Positions 1-8,295 of a stretch of DNA of 64,000 bases are shown here, piece by piece; positions within the stretch are counted from its first letter, which is position 1; each line of letters begins with the position of its first letter. Made by a program: the position numbers and the translations under genes. Source of the DNA: Nannocystis sp. (GTDB lineage: Bacteria; Myxococcota_A; Polyangia; Nannocystales; Nannocystaceae); assembly GCA_016712315.1 (NCBI GenBank), contig JADJRG010000022.1:434001-498000 (forward strand). Direction: 5' to 3'. The notes beneath the pieces were generated by a model. It was not told where the DNA came from. It made no database searches and saw nothing but the letters and a program-made list of their open reading frames with translations.

Positions 1-1029
1 ATGCCGCTCCAGTACGAAGGGATCCTCGCCGAGCACCGCCGCGTCCGCGACGCCGTCGGCATCTTCGACGTCTCCCACATGGGCGAGATCGACTTCATCG
101 GCCCCGGCGCCCTCGCCGCCGTGCAACGTCTGATCACCAACGACGCCGCCCGCCTCAGCGACGGCCGCGCCCTCTACACCACCGTCTGCTACCCCGACGG
201 AGGCATCGTCGACGACTGCATCGTCTACCGCGTCGGCCCCGAGAACTACCGGATCGTCGTCAACGCCGCCAACATCGCCAAGGACCACCAGCACTTCATC
301 GAGGTCGTCGACGGCCGCTGCGAGCTGATCAACCGCTCCGACGAGATCGCCTTGATCGCCGTCCAAGGCCCCCGCGCCGTCGCCCTCGTCGCTCAGCTCG
401 CCGCCGCGCCGCAGCTCGCCGACCTGCCCGCCTTCGCCTTCGCGCCCGCCCAGATCGCCGGCGCCCCGATCGTCGCCGCCCGCACCGGCTACACCGGCGA
501 GGACGGCTTCGAGCTCTTCATCGACGCCGCAGCAGCCCCCGCCGTCTGGACCGCCCTGCACGCCGCGGGGGCCGCCCCGATCGGCCTCGGCGCCCGCGAC
601 ACCCTCCGCCTCGAGGCCCGCCTCTCGCTCTACGGCAACGACATCGACGCCACCACCACCCCCCTCGAGGCCGGCCTCGGCTGGGTCGTCAAGCTCGACA
701 AGGTCACCCGCGGCGAGCCCTTCGTCGGCGCCGACGCGCTCGTCGAGCAGAAGGCGCGCGGCCTCACCCGCCGCCTCGTCGGCCTGAAGCTGCGCGGCCG
801 CGGCATCGCCCGCCACGGCGCCGAGGTCTTGGACGCGAGCGGCCAGGTCGTCGGCCAGGTCACCAGCGGCGGCCCCGCGCCGACCGTCGGCGGCGCGGTC
901 GCCCTCGCGTATGTCCCGACGGCCATGTCCGAGCCTGGCGCCGTGATCACCCTGCGCCAGCGCGACCAGCTCCTCACGGCTGAGGTCGTCAAGGGCCCGT
1001 TCTACAAGCGCCCCACCCCAGCTACCTGA
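1..1029 (+). CDS. gcvT: Aminomethyltransferase, glycine cleavage T-protein (5' end outside window)
   Basis: The T-protein takes the aminomethyl group from the lipoyl arm of GcvH, passes the methylene carbon to tetrahydrofolate and releases ammonia. The frame is open from base 1, and its first residues (MPLQYEGILAEH) match a stretch about 25 residues inside GcvT proteins. This Met is therefore internal and the true start lies before the window. The family landmarks are visible: FDVSHMGE near residue 22, the substrate/folate-site Asp in NAANIAKDHQHF, GYTGEDGFELF, and GLGARDTLRLEA followed by LYGNDID. The C-terminal OB-like part ends in KGPFYKRP. gcvH follows 30 bp downstream, as in a gcvTH operon. 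Identification is secure; only the N-terminus is missing. Confidence 0.95.
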   Translation: MPLQYEGILAEHRRVRDAVGIFDVSHMGEIDFIGPGALAAVQRLITNDAARLSDGRALYTTVCYPDGGIVDDCIVYRVGPENYRIVVNAANIAKDHQHFIEVVDGRCELINRSDEIALIAVQGPRAVALVAQLAAAPQLADLPAFAFAPAQIAGAPIVAARTGYTGEDGFELFIDAAAAPAVWTALHAAGAAPIGLGARDTLRLEARLSLYGNDIDATTTPLEAGLGWVVKLDKVTRGEPFVGADALVEQKARGLTRRLVGLKLRGRGIARHGAEVLDASGQVVGQVTSGGPAPTVGGAVALAYVPTAMSEPGAVITLRQRDQLLTAEVVKGPFYKRPTPAT

Positions 1030-1059
1030 CCGATCAGCCAGCCAAGGACAGACGCCACG

Positions 1060-1455
1060 ATGACCAACCTCGAGATCCCCCAGAACCTCATCTACACCAA
1101 GGACCACGAGTGGATCCGCCGCGACGGCGCCGACCACATCGTCCTCGGCATCACCGCGCACGCCGTCGATCAGCTCGGCGACATCACCATGGTCACCCCC
1201 AAGCGGGTCGGCACCCAGCTCCGCGCCCAAGACGTCGCCGGCGAGATCGACTCCGTGAAGGTCGCCGCTCAGCTCTTCTCCCCGGTCTCGGGCGAGATCG
1301 TCGAGGTCAACACGGCGCTCGACGACGCCCCCGAGGCGGTCAATCAGGAGCCCTACGGCGCCGGCTGGATGGTCAAGATCCGCCTCAGCGACCCCAGCGA
1401 GCTCGCCGGCCACCTCGACGCGGCCGCCTACGCGACCTTCTTGCAGGAGCCTTGA
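1060..1455 (+). CDS. gcvH: Glycine cleavage system H-protein
   Basis: This 131-residue lipoyl carrier shuttles the methylamine intermediate between the P-, T- and L-proteins. The length is normal for the family. The N-terminal motif YTKDHEWIR is typical, and the lipoylated Lys is about K67 in GEIDSVKVAAQLFSPVSGE, where most family members read ESVKA. The C-terminal half carries LDDAPEAVNQEPYGAGWMVKI, another standard H-protein block. An AAGGA-like ribosome site lies about 12 bases before the ATG. It follows gcvT by 30 bp and is presumably co-transcribed. The stop codon sits next to the likely start of the following exported protein. Confidence 0.96.
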   Translation: MTNLEIPQNLIYTKDHEWIRRDGADHIVLGITAHAVDQLGDITMVTPKRVGTQLRAQDVAGEIDSVKVAAQLFSPVSGEIVEVNTALDDAPEAVNQEPYGAGWMVKIRLSDPSELAGHLDAAAYATFLQEP

Positions 1456-1460
1456 GCGAC

Positions 1461-2405
1461 GTGCCGCGCCCATGGATCTGGCGCGGCTCCGCCCGCGGCT
1501 TCCTGCTCGCCTCGCTGCCGCTCAGCGCGGCCCTCGTCGGCGCGCCGAGCGGCGCCGCGCCGCCCCTCACACCTTCCTCTTCGACCAGCCAGATCAGCGA
1601 GCTCGATCCCGCTGATCTCGAGCCCGCTGATCCTGCTCCGCCCGGGGAGGTGGTCCCGGCCGCGCCTGTCCCTTCGGCCAAGAGGCCGCCGCCGCCGCGC
1701 CTCAGCGCCGGCCCCCCGGTGATCCCCAAGCCCGAGCTCAGCGGCCACGATCTCGTCCGCCAAGACGACGGCACCTACCTCCACATCGATCCCTACAAGC
1801 GCTTCACCGCCGTGCTCGAGCGCGACGGCACCGTCTCCTTCGGCGATCGATGGCGCCGCCCCACCCGCACCGGCGATCGCCAACACGGCCGCTGCTGCGC
1901 CTTCCCCCGCGGCCTCTTCGGCCCGATGGGCCTCTCCATCACCGGCCCCACCGAGTGGGTCATGGCCCTCGCCGGCGTCGATCGAGACGCCCGCGCCAAG
2001 GCCGAATTCATGGCCAGCACCCGCGAGCTGCGCACCGCCCTCGCGATCGCCTGGCACCTCGACAACCTCCAGCGCCGCCTCGATCAGCTCGGCGACGATC
2101 TGGATCGGATCTGGCGCGACCAGGATCGCAGCCCCGCCGAGCGCCGCGCCCTGCTCTTCCAGCGCTGGGACGAGTGCGACGAGCCCCTCGCGCCGACCCC
2201 CGACGATCTCCCCGAGGGCGCGCTGACCATCCTCGACGAGGCGCGCGTGGGCGCCGCCCAGCGCGCCCGCCTCGCCATCGAGTCGTTCATCCGCGAGCGC
2301 TTACCACCTGGCCACAAGGACAGCTACACCCGAGCCGAGCTGGCCGCCCTCAACGCGCGCCGGGTCAGCCGCGATCCCTTTGCGCCCTACCGGAGGACCC
2401 GATGA
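1461..2405 (+). CDS. Exported protein of unknown function
   Basis: I do not recognise a family. The reading frame is open far upstream through gcvH, so the start is a choice: GTG at 1461 gives a good signal peptide (Arg-rich n-region, then LLASLPLSAALVGAPSGAA), and TTG at 1452 is the alternative. The mature protein begins with a Pro/Ala/Ser-rich linker (about residues 40-90). A compact region with two Cys in a CCAFPRGLFGPMG stretch follows, then a charged helical C-terminus (HLDNLQRRLDQLGDDLDRIW). It starts 5 bp after gcvH and overlaps the next gene by 4 bp (ATGA), so the gcv genes, this gene and the aminotransferase look like one transcript. Likely periplasmic; role unknown. Confidence 0.7.
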   Translation: MPRPWIWRGSARGFLLASLPLSAALVGAPSGAAPPLTPSSSTSQISELDPADLEPADPAPPGEVVPAAPVPSAKRPPPPRLSAGPPVIPKPELSGHDLVRQDDGTYLHIDPYKRFTAVLERDGTVSFGDRWRRPTRTGDRQHGRCCAFPRGLFGPMGLSITGPTEWVMALAGVDRDARAKAEFMASTRELRTALAIAWHLDNLQRRLDQLGDDLDRIWRDQDRSPAERRALLFQRWDECDEPLAPTPDDLPEGALTILDEARVGAAQRARLAIESFIRERLPPGHKDSYTRAELAALNARRVSRDPFAPYRRTR

Positions 2406-3577
2406 CCGCCGCAGCCCGCCCCCCCGCGATCGACCCAGATCTCGCCCGCTACCGCGCCGACTACCCGATCCTCGCGGCCACCACCTACATGAACTCCAAC
2501 TCGATGGGCGCGATGCCCCGCGCGGCCGAGCAGGCGCTCCGCGACTACGCCGACGCCTGGGCCCGCGACGGCGTCGAGTCGTGGAACCACTGGATCCCCC
2601 TCGTCGATCAGGTCGCCGACGCCGCCGCGCGGTTCATCGGCGCCCCGCCCGGCCAGACCATCCTCAATCAAAACGTCGCCTTCTTTCAGGCCTCGATCGC
2701 CTCCTGCATCGACTTCTCCGGCCCGCGCAACAAGGTCGTCGTCGAGGCGCTCCAGTTCCCCAACGTCCTCTACGTGTGGGAGCGCCACCGAAGCCTCGGC
2801 GCCCGCCTGGAGCTCGTGCCCAGCGATGACGGCATGACCGTCCCCACCGAGCGGATCTTGGCGGCCATCGACGAGACCACCGCGATCGTCCCGATCTCCC
2901 ACGGGATCTACGTCTCTGGCGCCTTGCAAGACGTCGCAGCGATCTGCGCGCGCGCCCGCGAGGTCGGCGCCCTCGTCATGGTCGACGCCTACCAGACCAC
3001 CGGCGTCGTCCCCATCGACGTCGCCGCCTGGGGCGCCGACATCGTCGTCTCTGGCAGCCACAAGTGGTTATGCGGCGGCCCCGGCACCGCCTTCATGTGG
3101 ATGAAGCCCGAGCTGCGCCAGCGCCTCCAGCCGCGCCTCACCGGCTGGATGGGCCACCAGCGCCCCTTCGCCTTCGAGCCCGCGCCGATCCGCTACGCCG
3201 ACAACAACTGGCGCTTCATGGGCGGCACCCCCTCGATCCCCGCCTACTACGTCGCGAGGGCCGCCTACAAGAACCTCCTCGAGATCGGCGTCGATCGGAT
3301 CCGCGCTCACAACCTCGCGCTCTCGCAGATCCTCATCGATCGCGCGCTCGCTCGCGGCCTCACCGTCCACTCCCCGCTCGATCACGAGCGCCGCACCGGC
3401 TTCGTCGCCATCGACTTCCCCGGCAGCGAGGCCGCCTGCGCCCGCCTCATCGCCGAGTCCTACAAGCTCGACTGGCGCCCCGGCTGCGGCCTCCGCCTCG
3501 GCCCTCACTTCTACAACACCGAAGAAGAGCTGCATCGGCTCATGGATCGGGTGATCCAGCTCGCCGGCCGCGCCTGA
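2402..3577 (+). CDS. PLP-dependent aminotransferase, class V (kynureninase/cysteine desulfurase fold)
   Basis: A 391-residue fold-type I PLP enzyme of the class V group. The Schiff-base Lys lies in VVSGSHKWLCGGPGTAF. Upstream are the cofactor-binding Asp in VMVDAYQTTGVVPIDV and the His in PISHGIYVSGALQDV. The C-terminal segment RTGFVAIDFPGSEAACARL and the Arg in DWRPGCGLRLGPHFYNTEEEL resemble kynureninases and related lyases rather than NifS, because no catalytic Cys loop is evident. The start ATG at 2402 forms an ATGA overlap with the preceding stop. The substrate cannot be told from the sequence. Proximity to gcvTH suggests amino-acid metabolism but does not prove it. Confidence 0.85.
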   Translation: MTAAARPPAIDPDLARYRADYPILAATTYMNSNSMGAMPRAAEQALRDYADAWARDGVESWNHWIPLVDQVADAAARFIGAPPGQTILNQNVAFFQASIASCIDFSGPRNKVVVEALQFPNVLYVWERHRSLGARLELVPSDDGMTVPTERILAAIDETTAIVPISHGIYVSGALQDVAAICARAREVGALVMVDAYQTTGVVPIDVAAWGADIVVSGSHKWLCGGPGTAFMWMKPELRQRLQPRLTGWMGHQRPFAFEPAPIRYADNNWRFMGGTPSIPAYYVARAAYKNLLEIGVDRIRAHNLALSQILIDRALARGLTVHSPLDHERRTGFVAIDFPGSEAACARLIAESYKLDWRPGCGLRLGPHFYNTEEELHRLMDRVIQLAGRA

Positions 3578-3630
3578 GCGCCAGCGCGCCCTCAGCGGCG
3601 CTGGACGACATCGCGCGTCGATCCGCGGCC

Positions 3631-3660
3631 TTGGAGCCGGCCCCTCGCACCCTCTATGAT
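3631..3660 (+). promoter_or_regulatory. Candidate sigma-70-type promoter upstream of the large GHKL-like gene
   Basis: TTGGAG at 3631-3636 and TATGAT at 3655-3660 are separated by 18 bp. Both resemble consensus in a sequence otherwise almost free of A/T-rich hexamers. The ATG of the 1513-residue gene lies 46 bp downstream of the -10 element. Inferred from sequence only. Confidence 0.45.
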
Positions 3661-3706
3661 CGCTTGGTGCATCGACCAACTCGCGCAGCTCTAGGGCCGC
3701 CTCCGC

Positions 3707-6700
3707 ATGGCTGATATCGACGCCTTACGCGCCGATCTAGGCCGCGGCGGCAGCGTCGCCGGTGATGGTGAATTCACCATCGACAGCCAACGCGCGCGCG
3801 ACAAGCTCCGCGACTTCCAGCTCGCGGAGCCCCGCGTCTACGTCGTCTTGCTCGTCCAAGTGGCCACCCTCGTCGGCGCCACCAAGATCAGCTTCACCCT
3901 CGACAGCAACGACCTGATCGCCGAGTTCGACGGCCGCCCGTTCACCTACAACGAAGCCGAAGATCTCTACGCTCAGATCTTCATCGACGCACGCACCGCC
4001 GAGCAGCGGGCCCGCCAGCGCCTCGCCCTCGCCCTCAACGCCGCCATCTCGCTGCGCCCGCGCTCCGTCCAGCTCACCAGCAGCGGCCCCGACGGCGGAG
4101 TCCGCCTCGACCTGCGCCCCGGCCAGCCTGATCACCTCAGCCGCTTCGACTCCACCGCCAGCGCGCGCCCCACCACTCGGATCCACGTCAAGGAGCGGCG
4201 CCGCCTCGGCCGGGTCAGCGACTACCTCGCCAGCGCCCTCGAGGAGGAGCAGCACCTCCGCCGGCTCTGCGCCGCCGCGCGGATCCGCGTCGACATCGAC
4301 GGGAAGCGGCTCTTCAACGTCTGGGAGAACCACCGCCTCGAGCACGCCGTCGAGCTCCACGAGCCGGGCGTGCGCGGCGTCGCCGGCCTGACACCAGCGA
4401 CCGTCACCTACCGCTCCGACCCTGTCGTCGCCCTCGTCGATCTTCACCTCCACGGCGTCCACGTCGCCCGCCGCCCGCTCCCGCTGGACCTGCCCGCCAG
4501 GCTCAGCGTCATGCTCGACTGCGACGATCTCCGCGACGACCTCTCGCTCACCAACATCGTCGAAGACGACGCCTACAACGCGGCGATGGCCGCCGCCGCG
4601 CGCGCGCTCGATCGCTGCGTCGCCCAGCTCTGTCACCACTACCGCGACCACCAGGACAGAGAGATCCTCCAGCTCATCGAGCGCTACCTCGAGCGCACCT
4701 GGCCCGCCCACGGGCGTGACCGCGAGGCCTGGCGCAGCTACGCCCAGCTCCCCCGCTGGCGCGCGCTCGACGGCCGCCTGCGCACCACCGCCGAGCTCGA
4801 CGCCCAGCCCGCCGTCGACACGACGACCCTCAAGCCCGGCCGCTCGTTGCCCGACTACCGCCACGTCATCGTCCTCGAGCGCGGTGACCTCGATCTCAGC
4901 CTCGTCCTCCGCGGCCGCCTGCGCGACGTCACCGCCGACCTCGGGCGCGCCGAGCTGGCCGAGCGCAACCGCCAGTCCTGGCGCTCCCGCCCCCGCGAGC
5001 CGCGCCTCCCCGACCGCAGCGCCGCGGCCAGCGTGAGCATCGACGCGCACGGCATCCGCGGCGAGCTCGCGCTCCGGCCTGGCGCCGCGGGTCGCAACCT
5101 CCTCACCGTGGTCGCCGAGGGCTGCACCCTCTGCAACCACCCGCCGCAGCTCCCGCTCGACGGGATCGACGCCGTGATCGCCGGCGACTTCCGCCCGAAC
5201 GCCACCTACGACGGCGTCGTCCCGAACCCCGCGCTCGCCAGCGCCGCCGTCCTCCTGCTCCGCCACCTCGACCAGATCGTCCAGCGGATCGCCGAGTCCT
5301 ACGCCGATCCTCAGTGGCAGCGTCACCTCCCGCGCGCGGCGCTGCACCGCTACATCCACCACCTCAGCCGCGGCGACGCGCTCGTCAACCTGCTCCGCTC
5401 GCTCGGCTTTCGCGGCCCTGACGCGGCGCACCTCGAGGGCGTCGTCCACCTCCCGCCGCCCGTCCTCGATCTCCACCCGAACAGCCGCCAACCGCTCGTC
5501 CACGTCCCGCTCTTCCGCGCGAGCCAAGGCCCCCGCGCCTCCCTCCACGAGCTCGCCCTCCGCCGCGCCGCGGGCGAGCGGATCCCCGTCATCGCCGACA
5601 GCGAGCGCCTCCCCGCCGACTTCGATGAGCGCTGTCTCTGCGTCGACGCGGCCGAGCGCGCCTTGCTCACCCAAGTCTTCGGCGACGCCCTCGAGGGCCG
5701 CGAGCAGGCGCTCGCCCGCGCCCATCAACGCGCCGAGCTGAGGCGCCGTCCTGTCCACAGCGGCGAGCTCGCCGAAACGATCTACAGCGGCGAGCTCCGC
5801 GACGGCGCGCTCCGCGGCCAGATCGGCGTCACCGCCGCGGGCCTGCGCCTCCACAGCGCCTTCGCGGTGACGGTGCTCGTCGATCGCCGCCGCGTCGCCT
5901 CCTACCAGCTCCAAACCGCGCTCCCCGGCCTCACCGCCGTGATCCACACCGACGATCTCGAGCGCGCCGCGACCAGCGAGCTCCAACTCCTCCCCGATCG
6001 CCCCCTCGCGCGCGCCCTCGCTGCCGGCGCCGCGGCGATCGTCGACGCGGTCCTCCGCGATCCTCGCGACACCACCATCCTCCGCCCCCTGCTCACCGGC
6101 GCCCTCGCGGCGATCTACGGCGCCCCCGAGGCCCGGCGCATCGACGAAGTCACCCGCCTCGGCGCCCCTGATCTCGCCGACCACGCCCTCCGCGAGCACA
6201 TGCACCGAGACGAGCGCGACGCCGCGGTCGACGCCTTCAACGCGGCGCTCCGCCTCGCCCTCATCGATCACCTCACCGCCCTCCGCGCCGCGCCGATCTT
6301 CCCCACCGTTCAAGGCCCCCCCCGCAGCCTCGATCAGCTCCTGGAGAACGCCGCCCACATCGCGGCCTTACCCGCCCCGCTGCGCGGGGCCTTCGGCTCA
6401 CCCCACCAGATCTCCTGCGCCGACCTCAGCGCCGGCGCCGATCCCAACCTCCCCCAAGAGCCCGCCGTCCTCGCCCTACGAAGCGCCAGCATCCCGCACC
6501 TCACCGCCCTCTTTGAGCTCAACCACCTCGACGCCGATCACCTCCGCGCGTGGCGCGGCCACAACGTGTCACGCCAGCGCCCGCCGCCGATCGCCGCCGC
6601 CTACGCCTGCCAGCTCGCCTCCCCCGTAGCCGTCGGCGAGATCGGCCTCCCCAGCGATCTCGAGCGCGCCGACCCCGTGATCTACGTCCATCGAGGCGGC

Positions 6701-8248
6701 TGGCTGATCGGACAGGTCCGCGCGGACTCCCCGCTCCCGCTCATCGGCCTGGTCGAGGGCCCCGAGCTCGACCTCGATCCTCATGGCGACGGCCTCAGCC
6801 AGCTCGCGCGCCGCCGCCTCGACGAGCTCGTCCGCCACGCGACGGTGCAGATCATCCACGAGCTGATCCGCGCGTACGAGCGCGCCCCTGCCCCTGATCG
6901 CCGCCTGCGCTGGCTGCTCAGCGCCCTCATCCACCTCCTCGATCCCCAGCGAGACAGCGATCTGAGCGAAGACGAGGCCCGCGAGCGCCTCGCCGATCTC
7001 CCCCTCTTCCCGGTGCTCGGCGGCGGCCAGCGCTGCTTCCGCGAGCTGCACGCGCTCCTCGAGCTCGACGGCTTCCTCCACTGCGCGCCCCTCGGCGCCG
7101 ATCTACCCGCCACCTACCCCGTGCTCCTCATCGATCCCGAGCTCGCCGGCCTCTACGCCCAGCTCTTCCCCGATCTCCGCCTCTTCCCCGCCCTGCTCAC
7201 CGGCGCCGCCCGTGATCCGCTCCCGCAGCCCGACCAGAGCGCCTTGCACGCGCTCGCCTTCACCGCCGAGGGCCTACGCGGCCAGCTATGGCTCAGCGCG
7301 GCCCCTCATTTTTGGCTCGAGATCCACCTCGGCAGCGGCGCTCACCTCGATCGCACCCTCGCCCTGCCGACCCTCGTACCTGCCCACTTCGCGGGCGAGC
7401 GCGACGCGACCGATCCTGACGCTCCCCTCAGCCAGAGCCAGCGCGACGCGCTCGCCCGCGCCGCCCTCGATCTCCACGTCGAGGCGCTACACCGCTACGT
7501 CGACGCCTTCCAGCGCGAGCGCGCCGAGGCCAGCGTCCGCCCGCTCGCGCAGCGCCTCCGCGCCCGCCTGGGCGGCCGCGATCCCGCCCAATTTCGGCGC
7601 TACTTCGCCCTCCTCTTCGATCACCTCTCGCACCTGATCGGCTGCGGCGTCCCCCTCGATCACGAGCACACGACCTTCTACCTCGCGCTCGATCACGCCC
7701 CCATCATCGAGCTCCCCGGCGGCCGCGTCATCGATCCTCACAGCGCTCGCCAGCTCGACGGCGCCCCTCACCCCGCCGAGGCGGCGCCCGTCGACGCGCC
7801 CGCGCCCGCCACCACGCCGCCCGCGGGCCCGCAGCCCCCGCCTGCCCGACCACCAGCGAAGCCCGCGCCGCCCCCCGACGAGCCCGCCCCCGCGCCCGCG
7901 ATCGAGCCGCCCGAAGCACCTAACCCTGAGGACATGCTCCTTCAGTCAGTACGCGAGGAGCTCCGCCTGCTCACCCCGGACCCCCAGGACCACATCCTCT
8001 TCGAGACCATCCAGCTCGCCGACGCCGACGCCGCCGAGCTCGTCGAGCTCCGAGGCGACGCCGTCCTGCTCGCGCGCGCGCACCCCGTCGTCCAGCGAGC
8101 GCTCGTATCCCGCGAGGACGCCGCCCTCTGCGCCTCGCTCCTCACCTCAGCCGTCTTCTCCGCGCTCAACGCCCGCTACGCGCGGGTCACCGACGACCAC
8201 GAGGCCGCCTTCCACCAGCGCCACGCCGCTCACCTGCTCAGCGCATGA
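3707..8248 (+). CDS. Giant protein with degenerate HSP90/GHKL-like ATPase fold
   Basis: This 1513-residue soluble protein has no signal peptide and is not identified at family level. Residues about 40-130 read like a GHKL nucleotide-binding domain that has lost its chemistry. The helix VQVATLVGATKISF stands where active members have an E..N box. The D-x-G-x-G loop is reduced to FDGRPF, and no G2 Gly-rich lid is seen. A later block (about 104-126, RQRLALALNAAISLRPRSVQ) resembles the helix-strand that follows the lid in GHKL proteins. The long middle is Leu/Arg/Asp-rich. A Pro/Ala linker at about 1354-1408 precedes a roughly 100-residue C-terminal domain. The next gene, 47 bp on, is an intact GHKL ATPase, so the two probably act together. 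Possible roles (chaperone, scaffold, defence) are guesses. Confidence 0.75.
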   Translation: MADIDALRADLGRGGSVAGDGEFTIDSQRARDKLRDFQLAEPRVYVVLLVQVATLVGATKISFTLDSNDLIAEFDGRPFTYNEAEDLYAQIFIDARTAEQRARQRLALALNAAISLRPRSVQLTSSGPDGGVRLDLRPGQPDHLSRFDSTASARPTTRIHVKERRRLGRVSDYLASALEEEQHLRRLCAAARIRVDIDGKRLFNVWENHRLEHAVELHEPGVRGVAGLTPATVTYRSDPVVALVDLHLHGVHVARRPLPLDLPARLSVMLDCDDLRDDLSLTNIVEDDAYNAAMAAAARALDRCVAQLCHHYRDHQDREILQLIERYLERTWPAHGRDREAWRSYAQLPRWRALDGRLRTTAELDAQPAVDTTTLKPGRSLPDYRHVIVLERGDLDLSLVLRGRLRDVTADLGRAELAERNRQSWRSRPREPRLPDRSAAASVSIDAHGIRGELALRPGAAGRNLLTVVAEGCTLCNHPPQLPLDGIDAVIAGDFRPNATYDGVVPNPALASAAVLLLRHLDQIVQRIAESYADPQWQRHLPRAALHRYIHHLSRGDALVNLLRSLGFRGPDAAHLEGVVHLPPPVLDLHPNSRQPLVHVPLFRASQGPRASLHELALRRAAGERIPVIADSERLPADFDERCLCVDAAERALLTQVFGDALEGREQALARAHQRAELRRRPVHSGELAETIYSGELRDGALRGQIGVTAAGLRLHSAFAVTVLVDRRRVASYQLQTALPGLTAVIHTDDLERAATSELQLLPDRPLARALAAGAAAIVDAVLRDPRDTTILRPLLTGALAAIYGAPEARRIDEVTRLGAPDLADHALREHMHRDERDAAVDAFNAALRLALIDHLTALRAAPIFPTVQGPPRSLDQLLENAAHIAALPAPLRGAFGSPHQISCADLSAGADPNLPQEPAVLALRSASIPHLTALFELNHLDADHLRAWRGHNVSRQRPPPIAAAYACQLASPVAVGEIGLPSDLERADPVIYVHRGGWLIGQVRADSPLPLIGLVEGPELDLDPHGDGLSQLARRRLDELVRHATVQIIHELIRAYERAPAPDRRLRWLLSALIHLLDPQRDSDLSEDEARERLADLPLFPVLGGGQRCFRELHALLELDGFLHCAPLGADLPATYPVLLIDPELAGLYAQLFPDLRLFPALLTGAARDPLPQPDQSALHALAFTAEGLRGQLWLSAAPHFWLEIHLGSGAHLDRTLALPTLVPAHFAGERDATDPDAPLSQSQRDALARAALDLHVEALHRYVDAFQRERAEASVRPLAQRLRARLGGRDPAQFRRYFALLFDHLSHLIGCGVPLDHEHTTFYLALDHAPIIELPGGRVIDPHSARQLDGAPHPAEAAPVDAPAPATTPPAGPQPPPARPPAKPAPPPDEPAPAPAIEPPEAPNPEDMLLQSVREELRLLTPDPQDHILFETIQLADADAAELVELRGDAVLLARAHPVVQRALVSREDAALCASLLTSAVFSALNARYARVTDDHEAAFHQRHAAHLLSA

Positions 8249-8282
8249 GCAGCGTCGCCCCGCCGACCCCACCCCGCTGATG

Positions 8283-8288
8283 TAGGAT
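8283..8288 (+). promoter_or_regulatory. Candidate -10 element placed for a leaderless start
   Basis: TAGGAT lies 7 bp before the ATG of the HSP90-like gene, so transcription would begin at or beside the start codon. No convincing -35 is visible. The gene may also simply be co-transcribed with the one before it. Confidence 0.25.
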
Positions 8289-8295
8289 CCTCCTG

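Noticed and set aside
1110..1460. Upstream extension of the exported protein through gcvH
   Set aside because: The first 115 residues would be Arg/Pro-rich and precede a clean signal peptide, so the start is near 1461.
3737..6358. An 873-codon open frame on the minus strand inside the large GHKL-like gene
   Set aside because: It is the antisense reflection of a GC-rich gene: Gly/Ala/Val/Glu-rich with no domain. The plus-strand gene has a better composition and motif content.
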